Positions 8,550 to 15,694 of a stretch of 30,232 bases of DNA are shown here, piece after piece. The notes beneath the pieces are model-generated. The model had not been told where the DNA came from and made no database searches. It worked only from the letters and a program-made list of their open reading frames with translations. The first letter of the stretch is position 1; the number at the start of each line of letters is the position of its first letter. The position numbers and the translations under genes were made by a program. This DNA is from CAZQAA01 sp964591255 (lineage in GTDB: Bacteria > Desulfobacterota > DSM-4660 > Desulfatiglandales > Desulfatiglandaceae): NCBI GenBank assembly GCA_964591255.1, contig CAZQAA010000199.1:1-30232 (forward strand), in the 5' to 3' direction.

Positions 8550-9326
8550 CTACATCGCTTTTAGGAAGAAGAGCATATCCCTGCCTAATGTATTAAATGT
8601 TTCACCTATGAAGGTGACTACAAAGGGGACTGAAAAACCAAGAAAGATTAACCCTATCAGTATTTTCAGTGGCATTGCCACAATAAATACATGGAGCTGG
8701 GGCACTGTCCGTGCTATCAGGCCAAGCACCACACTTGTTAGCAAAAGTACAGTCATAATAGGTGCAGCAACCTTGATAGAAATTATAAACATATTTCCTA
8801 TAAGCTTTATTAAATGTTCCATTACAGAGTTATCAAAATGAAATCCAAAGGGTTGTACCATCTGAAAACTATCGGCTACTGCACGTATGAACCAGTAGTG
8901 GGCATTGATAGTGACAAAAATCAGCATCGCCATCAAATTGTTAAGACGAGCCACGACTGAGACCTGTTCACTTGTCATGGGATCTATAACATTGGCAATT
9001 GCAAGTCCCATTTGAAATCCAACCAGTTGTCCTGCTAACTGAATTCCAGCAAAAATAATTCGGACGGACATGCCGATGATTACCCCCAAAAGGATTTCAC
9101 CTGAAATTCCGATCGCAAGGGGGATAGGCCTGATTTCAACAGGGACATCTTTCAGACTTATGACTTGGAAAAGCAATATGCTAAAGGATAGCGCCAGCCC
9201 TGCTTTGAACAGGAGAGGGATATTTTTGCTGTCAAATAGGGGCACGGTAATTATGATGGCGCTAACCCGTAGAAAAACCAATAGAAAAGCCTGAATTTGT
9301 GACAGAGAGATCTGAAAGGTGCCCAT
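8550..9326 (-). CDS. fliR: Flagellar export apparatus protein FliR
   Basis: FliR forms the export gate core together with FliP and FliQ. The 258-residue product is very hydrophobic, with six or seven membrane segments from residue 10 onward. It contains the family's conserved middle (GEILLGVIIGMSVRIIFAGI, then QLAGQLVGFQMGLAIANVIDP at about residues 73-115). Length is normal. The ATG at 9326 lies 16 bases after the fliQ stop. The fliP-fliQ-fliR-flhB-flhA order is the standard export-gate block. Confidence 0.97.
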   Translation of the reverse strand: MGTFQISLSQIQAFLLVFLRVSAIIITVPLFDSKNIPLLFKAGLALSFSILLFQVISLKDVPVEIRPIPLAIGISGEILLGVIIGMSVRIIFAGIQLAGQLVGFQMGLAIANVIDPMTSEQVSVVARLNNLMAMLIFVTINAHYWFIRAVADSFQMVQPFGFHFDNSVMEHLIKLIGNMFIISIKVAAPIMTVLLLTSVVLGLIARTVPQLHVFIVAMPLKILIGLIFLGFSVPFVVTFIGETFNTLGRDMLFFLKAM

Positions 9327-9342
9327 TTCTTGTTTTAGCCTT

Positions 9343-9612
9343 TCAATGAATATATGTTGATATGTTGCCGAATACGTTTTGGGTGAAATGAACTATAATT
9401 TTTAGCATCCACGGGAAAAAGATCAGCACGGCCAGGGCCACGGCTAACATCTTTGGAATAAAGACCAATGTCATTTCGTTGATCTGTGTGGTGGCCTGAA
9501 ATATTGCCACGATAAGGCCTGCTACCAGACCAAAAATTAACACAGGTCCTGTCAATAAAATAGTGGCCTTTATTGCCTCTAAAATGAAACCTGTAACAAA
9601 TTCAACAGACAT
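9343..9612 (-). CDS. fliQ: Flagellar export apparatus protein FliQ
   Basis: FliQ is a small two-helix membrane protein of the export gate. I place the start at ATG 9610-9612 (MSVEFVTGFILEAIK), giving 89 residues, the normal FliQ length. The frame continues upstream to 9660 but that part overlaps fliP and has no family similarity. The start is five bases after the fliP TGA and has GGGTGAT just upstream. The two hydrophobic helices (about 14-38 and 52-75) are joined by the conserved loop QATTQINEMTLVFIPK. Confidence 0.95.
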   Translation of the reverse strand: MSVEFVTGFILEAIKATILLTGPVLIFGLVAGLIVAIFQATTQINEMTLVFIPKMLAVALAVLIFFPWMLKIIVHFTQNVFGNISTYIH

Positions 9613-9617
9613 AGTTA

Positions 9618-10442
9618 TCACCCAAAACTCTTTACTAAGGAACCGACAATTAGATACCATCCATCTGCTAGCACAAATAACATAAGTTTAAACGGTAACG
9701 AAATCATAATAGGTGGCAACATCATCATTCCCATTGAGAGCAATACGCTCGCCACCACCATGTCCACAACCAGAAAAGGTATATATAATACAAATCCTAT
9801 TTGAAACGCTGTTTTCAATTCGCTTATGATAAATGAAGGGATAAGCACGGAAGTGGATACTTCCTGTGCATTTTTGGGCCGATTCATCCCGGCAATATCC
9901 ACAAAAAGGGCCAAGTCCTTTTCCCTTGTTTGCCGGAACATAAAAGCTCTTAATGGCTGGGAGGCATTTTCCAATGCCACCTTATAGTTTATCTTGCCAT
10001 CAAGATATGGTTGAAGGGCTTCCTTGTTTATTGTCTGCCATACTGGTGTCATTATGAAGAAAGTGAGAAACAGTGCCATGCCAAGTATTATCTGGTTAGG
10101 GGGCATCTGATGAGTTCCCAAGGCTTGCCGGAGAACAGAGAGGATGATCACAATTCGTGTAAAAGATGTGACCATAATAAGAATTGCTGGAGCCAGAGAA
10201 AGAACTGTTAATAGGAGGAATATCTTTAAAATTACTGATATCTGTCCCGTGTCCCCACTATTGTTCAAGCCGATCGTGATATAGGGTGTGGTTATGCCTC
10301 CCGTATCACACCACCCCATTCCTGGAGTAGTAAAAAACAGCCCAACACAAATCAGAAAGGTTAGCGTTCTAAACTTGCACAACTTTCCCAAAGTCAGTAC
10401 ATGTCTTAGATCGAACTCTGTCTTGTAATTACCTTTTATCAT
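9618..10442 (-). CDS. fliP: Flagellar export apparatus protein FliP
   Basis: FliP forms the pentameric core of the export pore. The frame is open from 10547, but the first 35 codons lie within fliO and look unlike FliP, so I use ATG 10440-10442, giving 274 residues. A basic N-terminal region is followed by a signal-sequence-like stretch (LTFLICVGLFFTTPGMGWCD), which FliP is known to carry. Then come the conserved parts: VTSFTRIVIILSVLRQALGT, PPNQIILGMALFLTFFIMTP, and the C-terminal VVDMVVASVLLSMGMMMLPP and LVKSFG. The start overlaps the fliO stop by about 14 bases and the ribosome binding site is weak, so coupling is likely. Confidence 0.96.
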   Translation of the reverse strand: MIKGNYKTEFDLRHVLTLGKLCKFRTLTFLICVGLFFTTPGMGWCDTGGITTPYITIGLNNSGDTGQISVILKIFLLLTVLSLAPAILIMVTSFTRIVIILSVLRQALGTHQMPPNQIILGMALFLTFFIMTPVWQTINKEALQPYLDGKINYKVALENASQPLRAFMFRQTREKDLALFVDIAGMNRPKNAQEVSTSVLIPSFIISELKTAFQIGFVLYIPFLVVDMVVASVLLSMGMMMLPPIMISLPFKLMLFVLADGWYLIVGSLVKSFG

Positions 10443-10809
10443 TGTTATGTCTGAACCTGTATGAAAATTTGTGTAGTTGATCCGAGAACGGGATAGGTCT
10501 TTTTGTATGCTCAATATTTCTGATCTGCTCCAATGTCTCAAGATCATCTATTTTTGTGAGCATACACATGTTTTCACCACTAATACCTATGACCAGGATA
10601 CATCCAGGAACTTCAACCAAAGTGATAGCTTTTTTTATGCCGATATAATTTGTTGACAGGATTTTGATAAGGTCGCCTTCTGTTCCACAGGTATTTTTCC
10701 TGCTTAGCCGCTTTATGAAGTAAAAGAAAAGCATCAAACCACCTAACACGGCAATCAAGGCAACCAGCATCTTTATTGCGGATGACATAATATCAGGAGT
10801 ATAATTCAT
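10429..10809 (-). CDS. fliO: Flagellar biosynthesis protein FliO
   Basis: FliO is a small bitopic membrane protein that helps assemble the FliP ring. The 126-residue product has one membrane segment (about residues 11-31, KMLVALIAVLGGLMLFFYFI). A cytoplasmic domain follows with the FliO pattern of a beta-rich fold (IKILSTNYIGIKKAITLVEV, then ILVIGISGENMCMLTKID). Sequence conservation in this family is low, so the call rests partly on position between fliN and fliP. The ATG overlaps the fliN stop in an ATGA arrangement. Confidence 0.9.
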   Translation of the reverse strand: MNYTPDIMSSAIKMLVALIAVLGGLMLFFYFIKRLSRKNTCGTEGDLIKILSTNYIGIKKAITLVEVPGCILVIGISGENMCMLTKIDDLETLEQIRNIEHTKRPIPFSDQLHKFSYRFRHNNDKR

Positions 10810-11267
10810 TTCAGTTTCTCAACTCTTTCAGAGGGACTTACAATCTCGGTCAATCTGATACCATACTTATCTTTGACAACAACTACTTCACCTCTTGCTA
10901 TGAGTTTTTGGTTTGCAAGTATCTCCAATGTCTCTCCTGCGATTTTTGATAAGGGAACTACAGATCCTTGATTTAGTTTAAGTAGATCACTTACCAGCAT
11001 CTCTGTTCGTCCCAGCTCTACAGTTATCTCAAGCGGAATATCAAGGATAAAGTTTACATTGCCAGGAGCTATTGAGTCGGAATTATTACTGTCTGATGAT
11101 TTGAATGAATTATTTGCGGCCGATTTTTTTTCAGACTGATTTCCATCTTTAGTTTGTCCGGGTATCTGTTCCTGTTGAAGTCTGTTTGTCCCTTCCTCTG
11201 TAGAAGATTTATCTTTTTCATCTGGCAGAGGATTATTGTTTATTTCCTTTTCATCATGGGTTGCCAT
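10806..11267 (-). CDS. fliN: Flagellar motor switch protein FliN
   Basis: FliN forms the lower part of the cytoplasmic C-ring with FliM and helps dock FliH and export cargo. I choose ATG 11265-11267 (MATHDEKEINN), because GGAGGAGAGGG lies directly upstream; this gives 153 residues. The frame is also open from an upstream ATG at 11291. The first 70 or so residues are a charged, low-complexity linker. The SpoA domain follows (about 72-150): LDIPLEITVELGRTEMLVSD, then LLKLNQGSVVPLSK, LIARGEVVVVKDKYGIRLTE and a C-terminal SERVEKL. The start overlaps the end of fliM by 14 bases. Confidence 0.95.
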   Translation of the reverse strand: MATHDEKEINNNPLPDEKDKSSTEEGTNRLQQEQIPGQTKDGNQSEKKSAANNSFKSSDSNNSDSIAPGNVNFILDIPLEITVELGRTEMLVSDLLKLNQGSVVPLSKIAGETLEILANQKLIARGEVVVVKDKYGIRLTEIVSPSERVEKLK

Positions 11268-12255
11268 GACCCTCTCCTCCATCTCCATCATGTTGAAGTA
11301 ATTTCATTATTTGAACTGCACGATTTCCATTGACTACCCCGGGAAACCCAAGATACTTTGGAATGCCTTCTATTGTAACAGCTATAGGATCATGGACTCC
11401 CGTATTTAATCTGAGCATGTCTCCCACTTTTAGGCCCAGCAGATCTTTTGCAGTAATTCCCTTGGATTTTCCAAGTTCTGCAATCATTTCGACGGGCACC
11501 TCATTTATGAGTTTGCGTATATGGGAGTTCCATTTAGTCTCTATACCCGAATCTGTTAGGTATATTGCTGAGAGCTTGTCTTTAATGGGCTCCAACATAA
11601 AATAAGGGATACAAAAATGCATGTTCCCTGAAAACTCATCTGCATTAACAGAAAACACCATGATTATGGCCAGATCGTTAGGGGAATAAAGATGTACAAA
11701 TTCGGCCCTTGTCTCGCTCTTTCTCAACAAGACTTTTGCCTGATATATAAGTGCCCATGCTTCCTCAAAATTTTCAAGGATTCCGTTAACAAACTTTTTT
11801 ATTATTCTTTGCTCGATAGCGCTGAATTCCCTGTTTGTGCCTAAAGGCTTCCCTTCTCCGCCGAACATGCAGTCGATAACATAAAAACCCAGAGTCGGTT
11901 CTATTGCCAAAAGGGCTGACCCGGTAAGCGGTTCCATATTAAATACGGTAAAACTGGCAGGACTTTGAATACCCTGAATAAATTCTCCGAATTTTATCAT
12001 TTCAGTAGCAGCAGTCTTTATCTCTATGGATTTCTGAAGTAATGAAGATATGGAATTACGTAATAATTTTTTGAACTTGTCGATTACCTCTTCCAGGGCA
12101 TGAAATTGATCATGCAACATTATATTCTGGGAAGTCAGGTCATACGTCTCTACCTCGATTTCACCTTCCTTCCCATGCCCGAGGTCCACCTCTCCCTTAT
12201 CCATTGAGGTTAGTAGGGCATCTATTTCTTCCTGTGATAGAATTTGGTCGGACAT
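11254..12255 (-). CDS. fliM: Flagellar motor switch protein FliM
   Basis: FliM is the C-ring subunit that receives phosphorylated CheY and switches rotation. The 333-residue product starts with the CheY-binding peptide ILSQEEIDALL (residues 5-15). The middle domain contains FGGEGKP (about 150-156), the FliM GGxG motif that contacts FliG. The C-terminal SpoA domain (about 250-320) includes VPVEMIAELGKSKGITAKDL and GLKVGDMLRLN. The intact CheY-binding peptide implies chemotactic control, although no che genes are in this window. ATG 12255 lies 12 bases after fliL. Confidence 0.97.
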   Translation of the reverse strand: MSDQILSQEEIDALLTSMDKGEVDLGHGKEGEIEVETYDLTSQNIMLHDQFHALEEVIDKFKKLLRNSISSLLQKSIEIKTAATEMIKFGEFIQGIQSPASFTVFNMEPLTGSALLAIEPTLGFYVIDCMFGGEGKPLGTNREFSAIEQRIIKKFVNGILENFEEAWALIYQAKVLLRKSETRAEFVHLYSPNDLAIIMVFSVNADEFSGNMHFCIPYFMLEPIKDKLSAIYLTDSGIETKWNSHIRKLINEVPVEMIAELGKSKGITAKDLLGLKVGDMLRLNTGVHDPIAVTIEGIPKYLGFPGVVNGNRAVQIMKLLQHDGDGGEGHGNP

Positions 12256-12267
12256 AAGTTCTCTCTC

Positions 12268-12735
12268 TTATTGGACTACGAATTCCGTAAAATAGATATT
12301 TTTTATTGCATCGCTTTTGAAAATATTATTCAATTTTGCGAGTATTTCATCACGCAGGGCAATCTTTCCCGTACTGCTCTGTATGTCCTGTACTTTTTTT
12401 GTTGGAAGTATCATGAGGATAGAGTCCATTATCTGCGGTAATCGTTTCTCCACATCCTTGGCAATCACTTCATCTTTCAGTTCAAGATTTATGGCCACCC
12501 TCAGATATCTTTCCCTGTCTTGATCAGCAAGGTTTACCACAAATGTTTTAAGCGGATAAATAATTCCGATTTCCTCTGGCTTTTCTTCTTCCGGTTCACT
12601 TTCCTCTTGTGCGACAGCCTCAACCTGTGGAACAGAAGCGGAAATCTTTTTCCATAGTACGAAAAATCCTGCCCCCATCATCCCCATAATCAAGACTCCG
12701 ATAATTATAATTATTATCAACACCTTATTTCCCAT
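12268..12735 (-). CDS. fliL: Flagellar basal body-associated protein FliL
   Basis: FliL is a single-pass inner-membrane protein around the stators that supports torque. The 155-residue product has an N-terminal anchor (about residues 5-27, isoleucine-rich), an acidic Glu/Pro linker (EESEPEEEKPEE), then the periplasmic domain. That domain shows the family pattern YPLKTFVVNLADQDRERYLR at its start and a C-terminal NIYFTEFVVQ. ATG 12735 overlaps the end of the second motB gene by 11 bases, so stator and FliL synthesis are probably coupled. Confidence 0.95.
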   Translation of the reverse strand: MGNKVLIIIIIIGVLIMGMMGAGFFVLWKKISASVPQVEAVAQEESEPEEEKPEEIGIIYPLKTFVVNLADQDRERYLRVAINLELKDEVIAKDVEKRLPQIMDSILMILPTKKVQDIQSSTGKIALRDEILAKLNNIFKSDAIKNIYFTEFVVQ

Positions 12736-13456
12736 TATATTTTCCCCCCTTTGTTACTAAGATTACCTCTACTCGACGGTTTATTGCCCTGTTTTCCGGA
12801 GTGTCGTTTGGAACCAGGGGCCTGACTTCTCCGTAGCCAGCACCGGCCAGCCTTTCCGGTGCTATTCCTTTTATATTGGCAAGATATTTAATTACATTTA
12901 TGGCCCGCGCTGTAGACAGCTCCCAGTTGGATGGGAATTTACGGGTATGTATAGGGATATTATCGGTATGTCCTTCAATGCGTACAGGATTTGGAATGTC
13001 GCTAATTATTTCAGCAAGCCTGTCCAATACGGGAAAAGCCTCTGGATTGATATCAGCGATGCCGGAATCAAACAGGACGGATTCTTCTAATCTTATGACT
13101 ACTCCTTCCTCTGTTACCTCTGCACCTATGCCTTCCTCTGTCTTAAGTTCTTCAATGGATTCTTTGATTTTGCTGGAGTCAATAGTCATTTCTTGATCTA
13201 TCTGATTGCTGCCTGGTATATGAAGATCTGTCCTTGCTACTACGGAAACCTCCACTTTTTTCCCTTCTTTCAGGACACCCAGGCCACTCTGGAGACCATT
13301 TTTAAACACTTCCAATTTTCTTGCCTCTATGCTTCCCATTGTGAACAAAAGGACAAAAAACACCAATAGAAGAGTCATCAGATCATTAAAAGTGATAATC
13401 CATCTGGCAGGTTCCCCGTTGTCGTATTCCATGTCTTCTGTTTTTTTTGTTCGCAT
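12725..13456 (-). CDS. motB: Flagellar motor stator protein MotB (paralogue with intact channel aspartate)
   Basis: MotB pairs with MotA to form the ion-driven stator and anchors it to peptidoglycan. The 243-residue product has a short cytoplasmic N-terminus and one membrane helix beginning ARWIITFNDLMTLLLVFF (about 17-34), with the ion-binding aspartate at residue 25. A linker follows, then the OmpA-like peptidoglycan-binding domain (about 125-235): RIEGHTDNIPIHT, FPSNWELSTARAINVIKYL, and NDTPENRAINRRVEV. The helix looks somewhat nearer to PomB-type proteins than to enteric MotB, but I cannot decide the coupling ion. It directly follows a second MotB-like gene whose channel residue is missing, so this is probably the functional stator subunit. 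ATG 13456 is 29 bases after that gene. Confidence 0.94.
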   Translation of the reverse strand: MRTKKTEDMEYDNGEPARWIITFNDLMTLLLVFFVLLFTMGSIEARKLEVFKNGLQSGLGVLKEGKKVEVSVVARTDLHIPGSNQIDQEMTIDSSKIKESIEELKTEEGIGAEVTEEGVVIRLEESVLFDSGIADINPEAFPVLDRLAEIISDIPNPVRIEGHTDNIPIHTRKFPSNWELSTARAINVIKYLANIKGIAPERLAGAGYGEVRPLVPNDTPENRAINRRVEVILVTKGGKYNGK

Positions 13457-13485
13457 TTTATTCTCTTTTCTGAAAAAGCTTATCT

Positions 13486-14205
13486 CTATCTGGTAAAAAC
13501 TATTCCTACTCTCCGGTTTTTGGCCCGATGTTCGGGAGTATCATTTGGAAAAATAGGATGATATTGTCCATAACCTACAACAGAGAACCTTTTGGCCGGT
13601 ATCTTTTCTTCTTCTGTAAAGTATCTCAATACATTTACCGCCCGTGCCGCTGAAAGCTCCCAATTGGACGGAAATTTTTCTGTATGAATAGGGATGTTAT
13701 CCGTATGCCCCTCGATGCGAATAAAATTTGGTATGTTTGAGATAATAGCCGCAATTTTTCTCAACAGTGGCAGGGCCTTTGGTGAAAGCTCTGCGGCTCC
13801 TATGTCAAACAGGACGACGTCTGGTAATCTCATTACAAGTCCTTCCTTTGAAAAAGAAAATCCTATCTTTTTTTCAAGGCCTAATTTCTTTATTGCTTTC
13901 TTAAGATTTTCACAAACAGATGCAAGTTCACTGTCCTTGTCAACCATGTCCACTGAATCAGCCACAACCTCTTTTCCTTCTTCAAACTTTACACCGCCAT
14001 CCAGGATACTAACGGATGATACGAACGATCTAACAAATCTGAAGACATTACCCTGTTCTATGGTTGTAAAAGAACTTAACATGACAAAAAACGACAGAAG
14101 AATCAGAATGAAACCGGAGTATACAATTTCCCATCCAGCTCCTGCTTTGTAAGGGCTTGTTTTTTTATGTTTTATGGGACGTCTTTTATATTCTTCCTTT
14201 ATCAT
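13486..14205 (-). CDS. MotB-like OmpA-family protein lacking the channel aspartate
   Basis: The architecture is that of MotB: basic cytoplasmic N-terminus (residues 1-24), one membrane helix (WEIVYSGFILILLSFFVM, about 25-42), a linker, and an OmpA-like peptidoglycan-binding domain (about 135-235) with RIEGHTDNIPIHT, FPSNWELSAARAVNVLRYF and NDTPEHRAKNRRVGIV. The position of the essential ion-binding Asp is Gly31 (codon GGT on the minus strand, 14113-14115), and there is no other acidic residue inside the helix. I take ATG 14205 as start, giving 239 residues and placing it seven bases after motA; an upstream in-frame ATG at 14268 would overlap motA. The peptidoglycan-binding half is very similar to the following motB, so the pair looks like a tandem duplication. 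It may be an accessory or mixed-stator subunit, or a stator scaffold; it cannot conduct ions in the usual way. Confidence 0.9.
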   Translation of the reverse strand: MIKEEYKRRPIKHKKTSPYKAGAGWEIVYSGFILILLSFFVMLSSFTTIEQGNVFRFVRSFVSSVSILDGGVKFEEGKEVVADSVDMVDKDSELASVCENLKKAIKKLGLEKKIGFSFSKEGLVMRLPDVVLFDIGAAELSPKALPLLRKIAAIISNIPNFIRIEGHTDNIPIHTEKFPSNWELSAARAVNVLRYFTEEEKIPAKRFSVVGYGQYHPIFPNDTPEHRAKNRRVGIVFTR

Positions 14206-14212
14206 TTTGTAC

Positions 14213-14971
14213 TTATTCGCCTCTGCGGGCCTTAGGTGATACAAAGGCCTTGAGTTTTTGTTCCACAATACGGGGATTGTCTCCCGATTGGATGGAAATG
14301 ATGCCTTCCATAACCATTTCGCTTATAAGGATTTCCTGTTTGCTTCTTGTTTTAAGCTTGCCTGCGATAGGTAAAAACAGCAGGTTAGCCAGCAACACCC
14401 CATAAAAAGTCGTTAACAGGGCGATGGCCATAGGCCCCCCGATTTTGCTGGGGTCTTCCATCTGCATTAGCATTTGTACCAATCCTATAATAGTACCAAG
14501 CATCCCGATGGCCGGGGCAAATGTCCCCATGGTATAGAAGATCTCTGCACCCAGCTTATGGCGTTCTTCGATAGATTGGATTTCCGTGCTCAGAATGTCT
14601 TCTATTGCATTGGATTCCATGCCGTCGATTGCAAGCTGCAATCCCTTAACGAGGAATGGATCATCCAGTTTTTTTACTTCTTGCTCAAATGAGAGTATGC
14701 CTTCACGTCTGGCCTTTTTTGCGAAGTCTACCAACAACTTTATAAGTTCATTTACATTTTGAGAACGGTGCATAAATACATGTTTTGCCACGCCAAATAC
14801 ACTCATTATCTCAGATAAGGGATATGACAGAAGGGTTGCACCCATCGTACCTCCAATCACGATCATGAGAGAAGGATAGTTGACAAACCATGCTCCGTTA
14901 CCGCCCATTATGATTGAGCTGATTACCAACCCTCCGGCAATCAGGATGCCAATAAATGTGGCAATATCCAA
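14213..14971 (-). CDS. motA: Flagellar motor stator protein MotA
   Basis: MotA forms the pentameric ring around MotB in the inner membrane and pushes on FliG. The 252-residue product has four membrane segments (about 3-22, 33-53, 148-168 and 178-200). The cytoplasmic loop has the charged FliG-contact region (AKKARREGILSFEQEVKKLD, about 88-107). The family motif GTFAPAIGMLGTIIGLVQML in the third helix includes the conserved proline. The start is TTG 14971, supported by a perfect AAAGGAGG seven bases upstream. It is the first gene after an almost consensus sigma-54 promoter and heads the long motA-to-fliA run. Two motB-like genes follow. Confidence 0.96.
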   Translation of the reverse strand: MDIATFIGILIAGGLVISSIIMGGNGAWFVNYPSLMIVIGGTMGATLLSYPLSEIMSVFGVAKHVFMHRSQNVNELIKLLVDFAKKARREGILSFEQEVKKLDDPFLVKGLQLAIDGMESNAIEDILSTEIQSIEERHKLGAEIFYTMGTFAPAIGMLGTIIGLVQMLMQMEDPSKIGGPMAIALLTTFYGVLLANLLFLPIAGKLKTRSKQEILISEMVMEGIISIQSGDNPRIVEQKLKAFVSPKARRGE

Positions 14972-15042
14972 CGACGGCCTCCTTTAGTAATTCTAAAGTG
15001 TCGCTCTGAGAAGAGCAGACCTTTGTGCCACAGACTATCTTG

Positions 15043-15058
15043 AGCAAGGATTGTGCCA
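15043..15058 (-). promoter_or_regulatory. Sigma-54 (-24/-12) promoter of the motA operon
   Basis: On the minus strand the sequence is TGGCACAATCCTTGCTC. This matches TGGCAC-N5-TTGC completely, with GG and GC 10 bases apart, and it is the best sigma-54 promoter in the window. The predicted start is near 15033, about 60 bases ahead of the motA TTG. It lies in the 107-base gap after the 80-residue ORF and probably serves motA through fliA. Confidence 0.88.
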
Positions 15059-15078
15059 GATCAGAAAAGATTGAGGTC

Positions 15079-15321
15079 CTAAGATAACTGAAGAATCTTG
15101 AAAGGCTGAATGTCTATTGTTCGGATAACTTCTTGCTTATTTGAAGGTTTTTTGAATGCAGGAAATGTTTTTTGTTTTTCAGTATCAGGATGTCTTTGTA
15201 TTATTTTGAGAAGCAAAGCTTTTCCGTCAAACCGCCAGTAGGATTTGCCAACAATTTGACGCTTTAATTCGAGAAACATGTCATATAAACTCACATCTAC
15301 TTTGTAACTAGGAGTTTCCAT
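15079..15321 (-). CDS. Unrecognised 80-residue ORF between flbD and motA
   Basis: I do not recognise this product. It has no signal peptide or membrane segment, is basic, and contains a helical, aromatic stretch (YDMFLELKRQIVGKSYWRF) in the first half. The ATG at 15321 lies 23 bases after flbD and lacks a clear ribosome binding site, so it would depend on coupling to flbD, or it may start at an internal Met. The ORF ends before the motA promoter, as a real operon-terminal gene should. Against it: no family similarity that I can name, and its DNA may hold regulatory sites for motA. Confidence 0.45.
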   Translation of the reverse strand: METPSYKVDVSLYDMFLELKRQIVGKSYWRFDGKALLLKIIQRHPDTEKQKTFPAFKKPSNKQEVIRTIDIQPFKILQLS

Positions 15322-15344
15322 ACGAACATTGATATGCTGGGATC

Positions 15345-15602
15345 CTATCCGGCGTTTATTATGCTATCCGTATTGTATATCTTGTTGGCTGGAAGATCTC
15401 TGGAGACTATATGCGGAATACCTCCATGTATTGAGCGCTGGTATTCTAGTATTCTCCTGGAGATTTCCTCAACCGGTTCCTTTACCATCATCTTTTCTCG
15501 TGTAGTGAAGGTGATAACTGTATCAGGTGTCGCCTGCAATGATTGTATTAGCTCAACATTGATCAGGATGGTGGAATTGTCTAACTTGGTAACTTTGATC
15601 AT
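15345..15602 (-). CDS. flbD: FlbD family flagellar protein (SwrD-like)
   Basis: The 85-residue product matches the small FlbD/SwrD family usually found next to flgE and motA. It begins MIKVTKLDNSTILINVELIQ, followed by TPDTVITFTTREKMMVKEPV and an EEISRRILEYQR helix. In Bacillus the homologue SwrD increases flagellar torque; its mechanism is not well understood. It is not the Caulobacter response regulator of the same name. The ATG has AAGGAAGGGG upstream. It is 92 bases after flgE, with a hairpin in the gap, and directly ahead of the motA region. Confidence 0.92.
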   Translation of the reverse strand: MIKVTKLDNSTILINVELIQSLQATPDTVITFTTREKMMVKEPVEEISRRILEYQRSIHGGIPHIVSRDLPANKIYNTDSIINAG

Positions 15603-15663
15603 TTTTATCCCCTTCCTTATCTATTTAAATCAAAGCGATCCTAAAAGGCGTAAAATCGTCCAA

Positions 15664-15685
15664 GGGCCTATATTATGTTAGGCCC
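15664..15685 (-). terminator. Hairpin after flgE, possible terminator or attenuator
   Basis: The sequence is GGGCCTA, an eight-base loop, then TAGGCCC: a perfect 7-bp GC-rich stem. It starts ten bases after the flgE stop. On the minus strand it is followed only by TTGG and, six bases later, TTTT, so a normal U-tract is missing. It may be a weak terminator or a 3' stabilising hairpin for the abundant hook mRNA. Confidence 0.5.
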
Positions 15686-15694
15686 CGAACCTGT

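Noticed and set aside
9613..9660. N-terminal extension of FliQ
   Set aside because: The extra 16 codons overlap fliP, have no family similarity, and the internal ATG has the right spacing and gives the normal FliQ length.
10443..10547. N-terminal extension of FliP
   Set aside because: These 35 codons lie inside fliO in another frame and do not resemble FliP; the internal ATG precedes the expected signal-like segment.
13694..14152. 152-codon plus-strand ORF
   Set aside because: It is opposite the first motB-like gene and has no ribosome binding site or recognisable domain.
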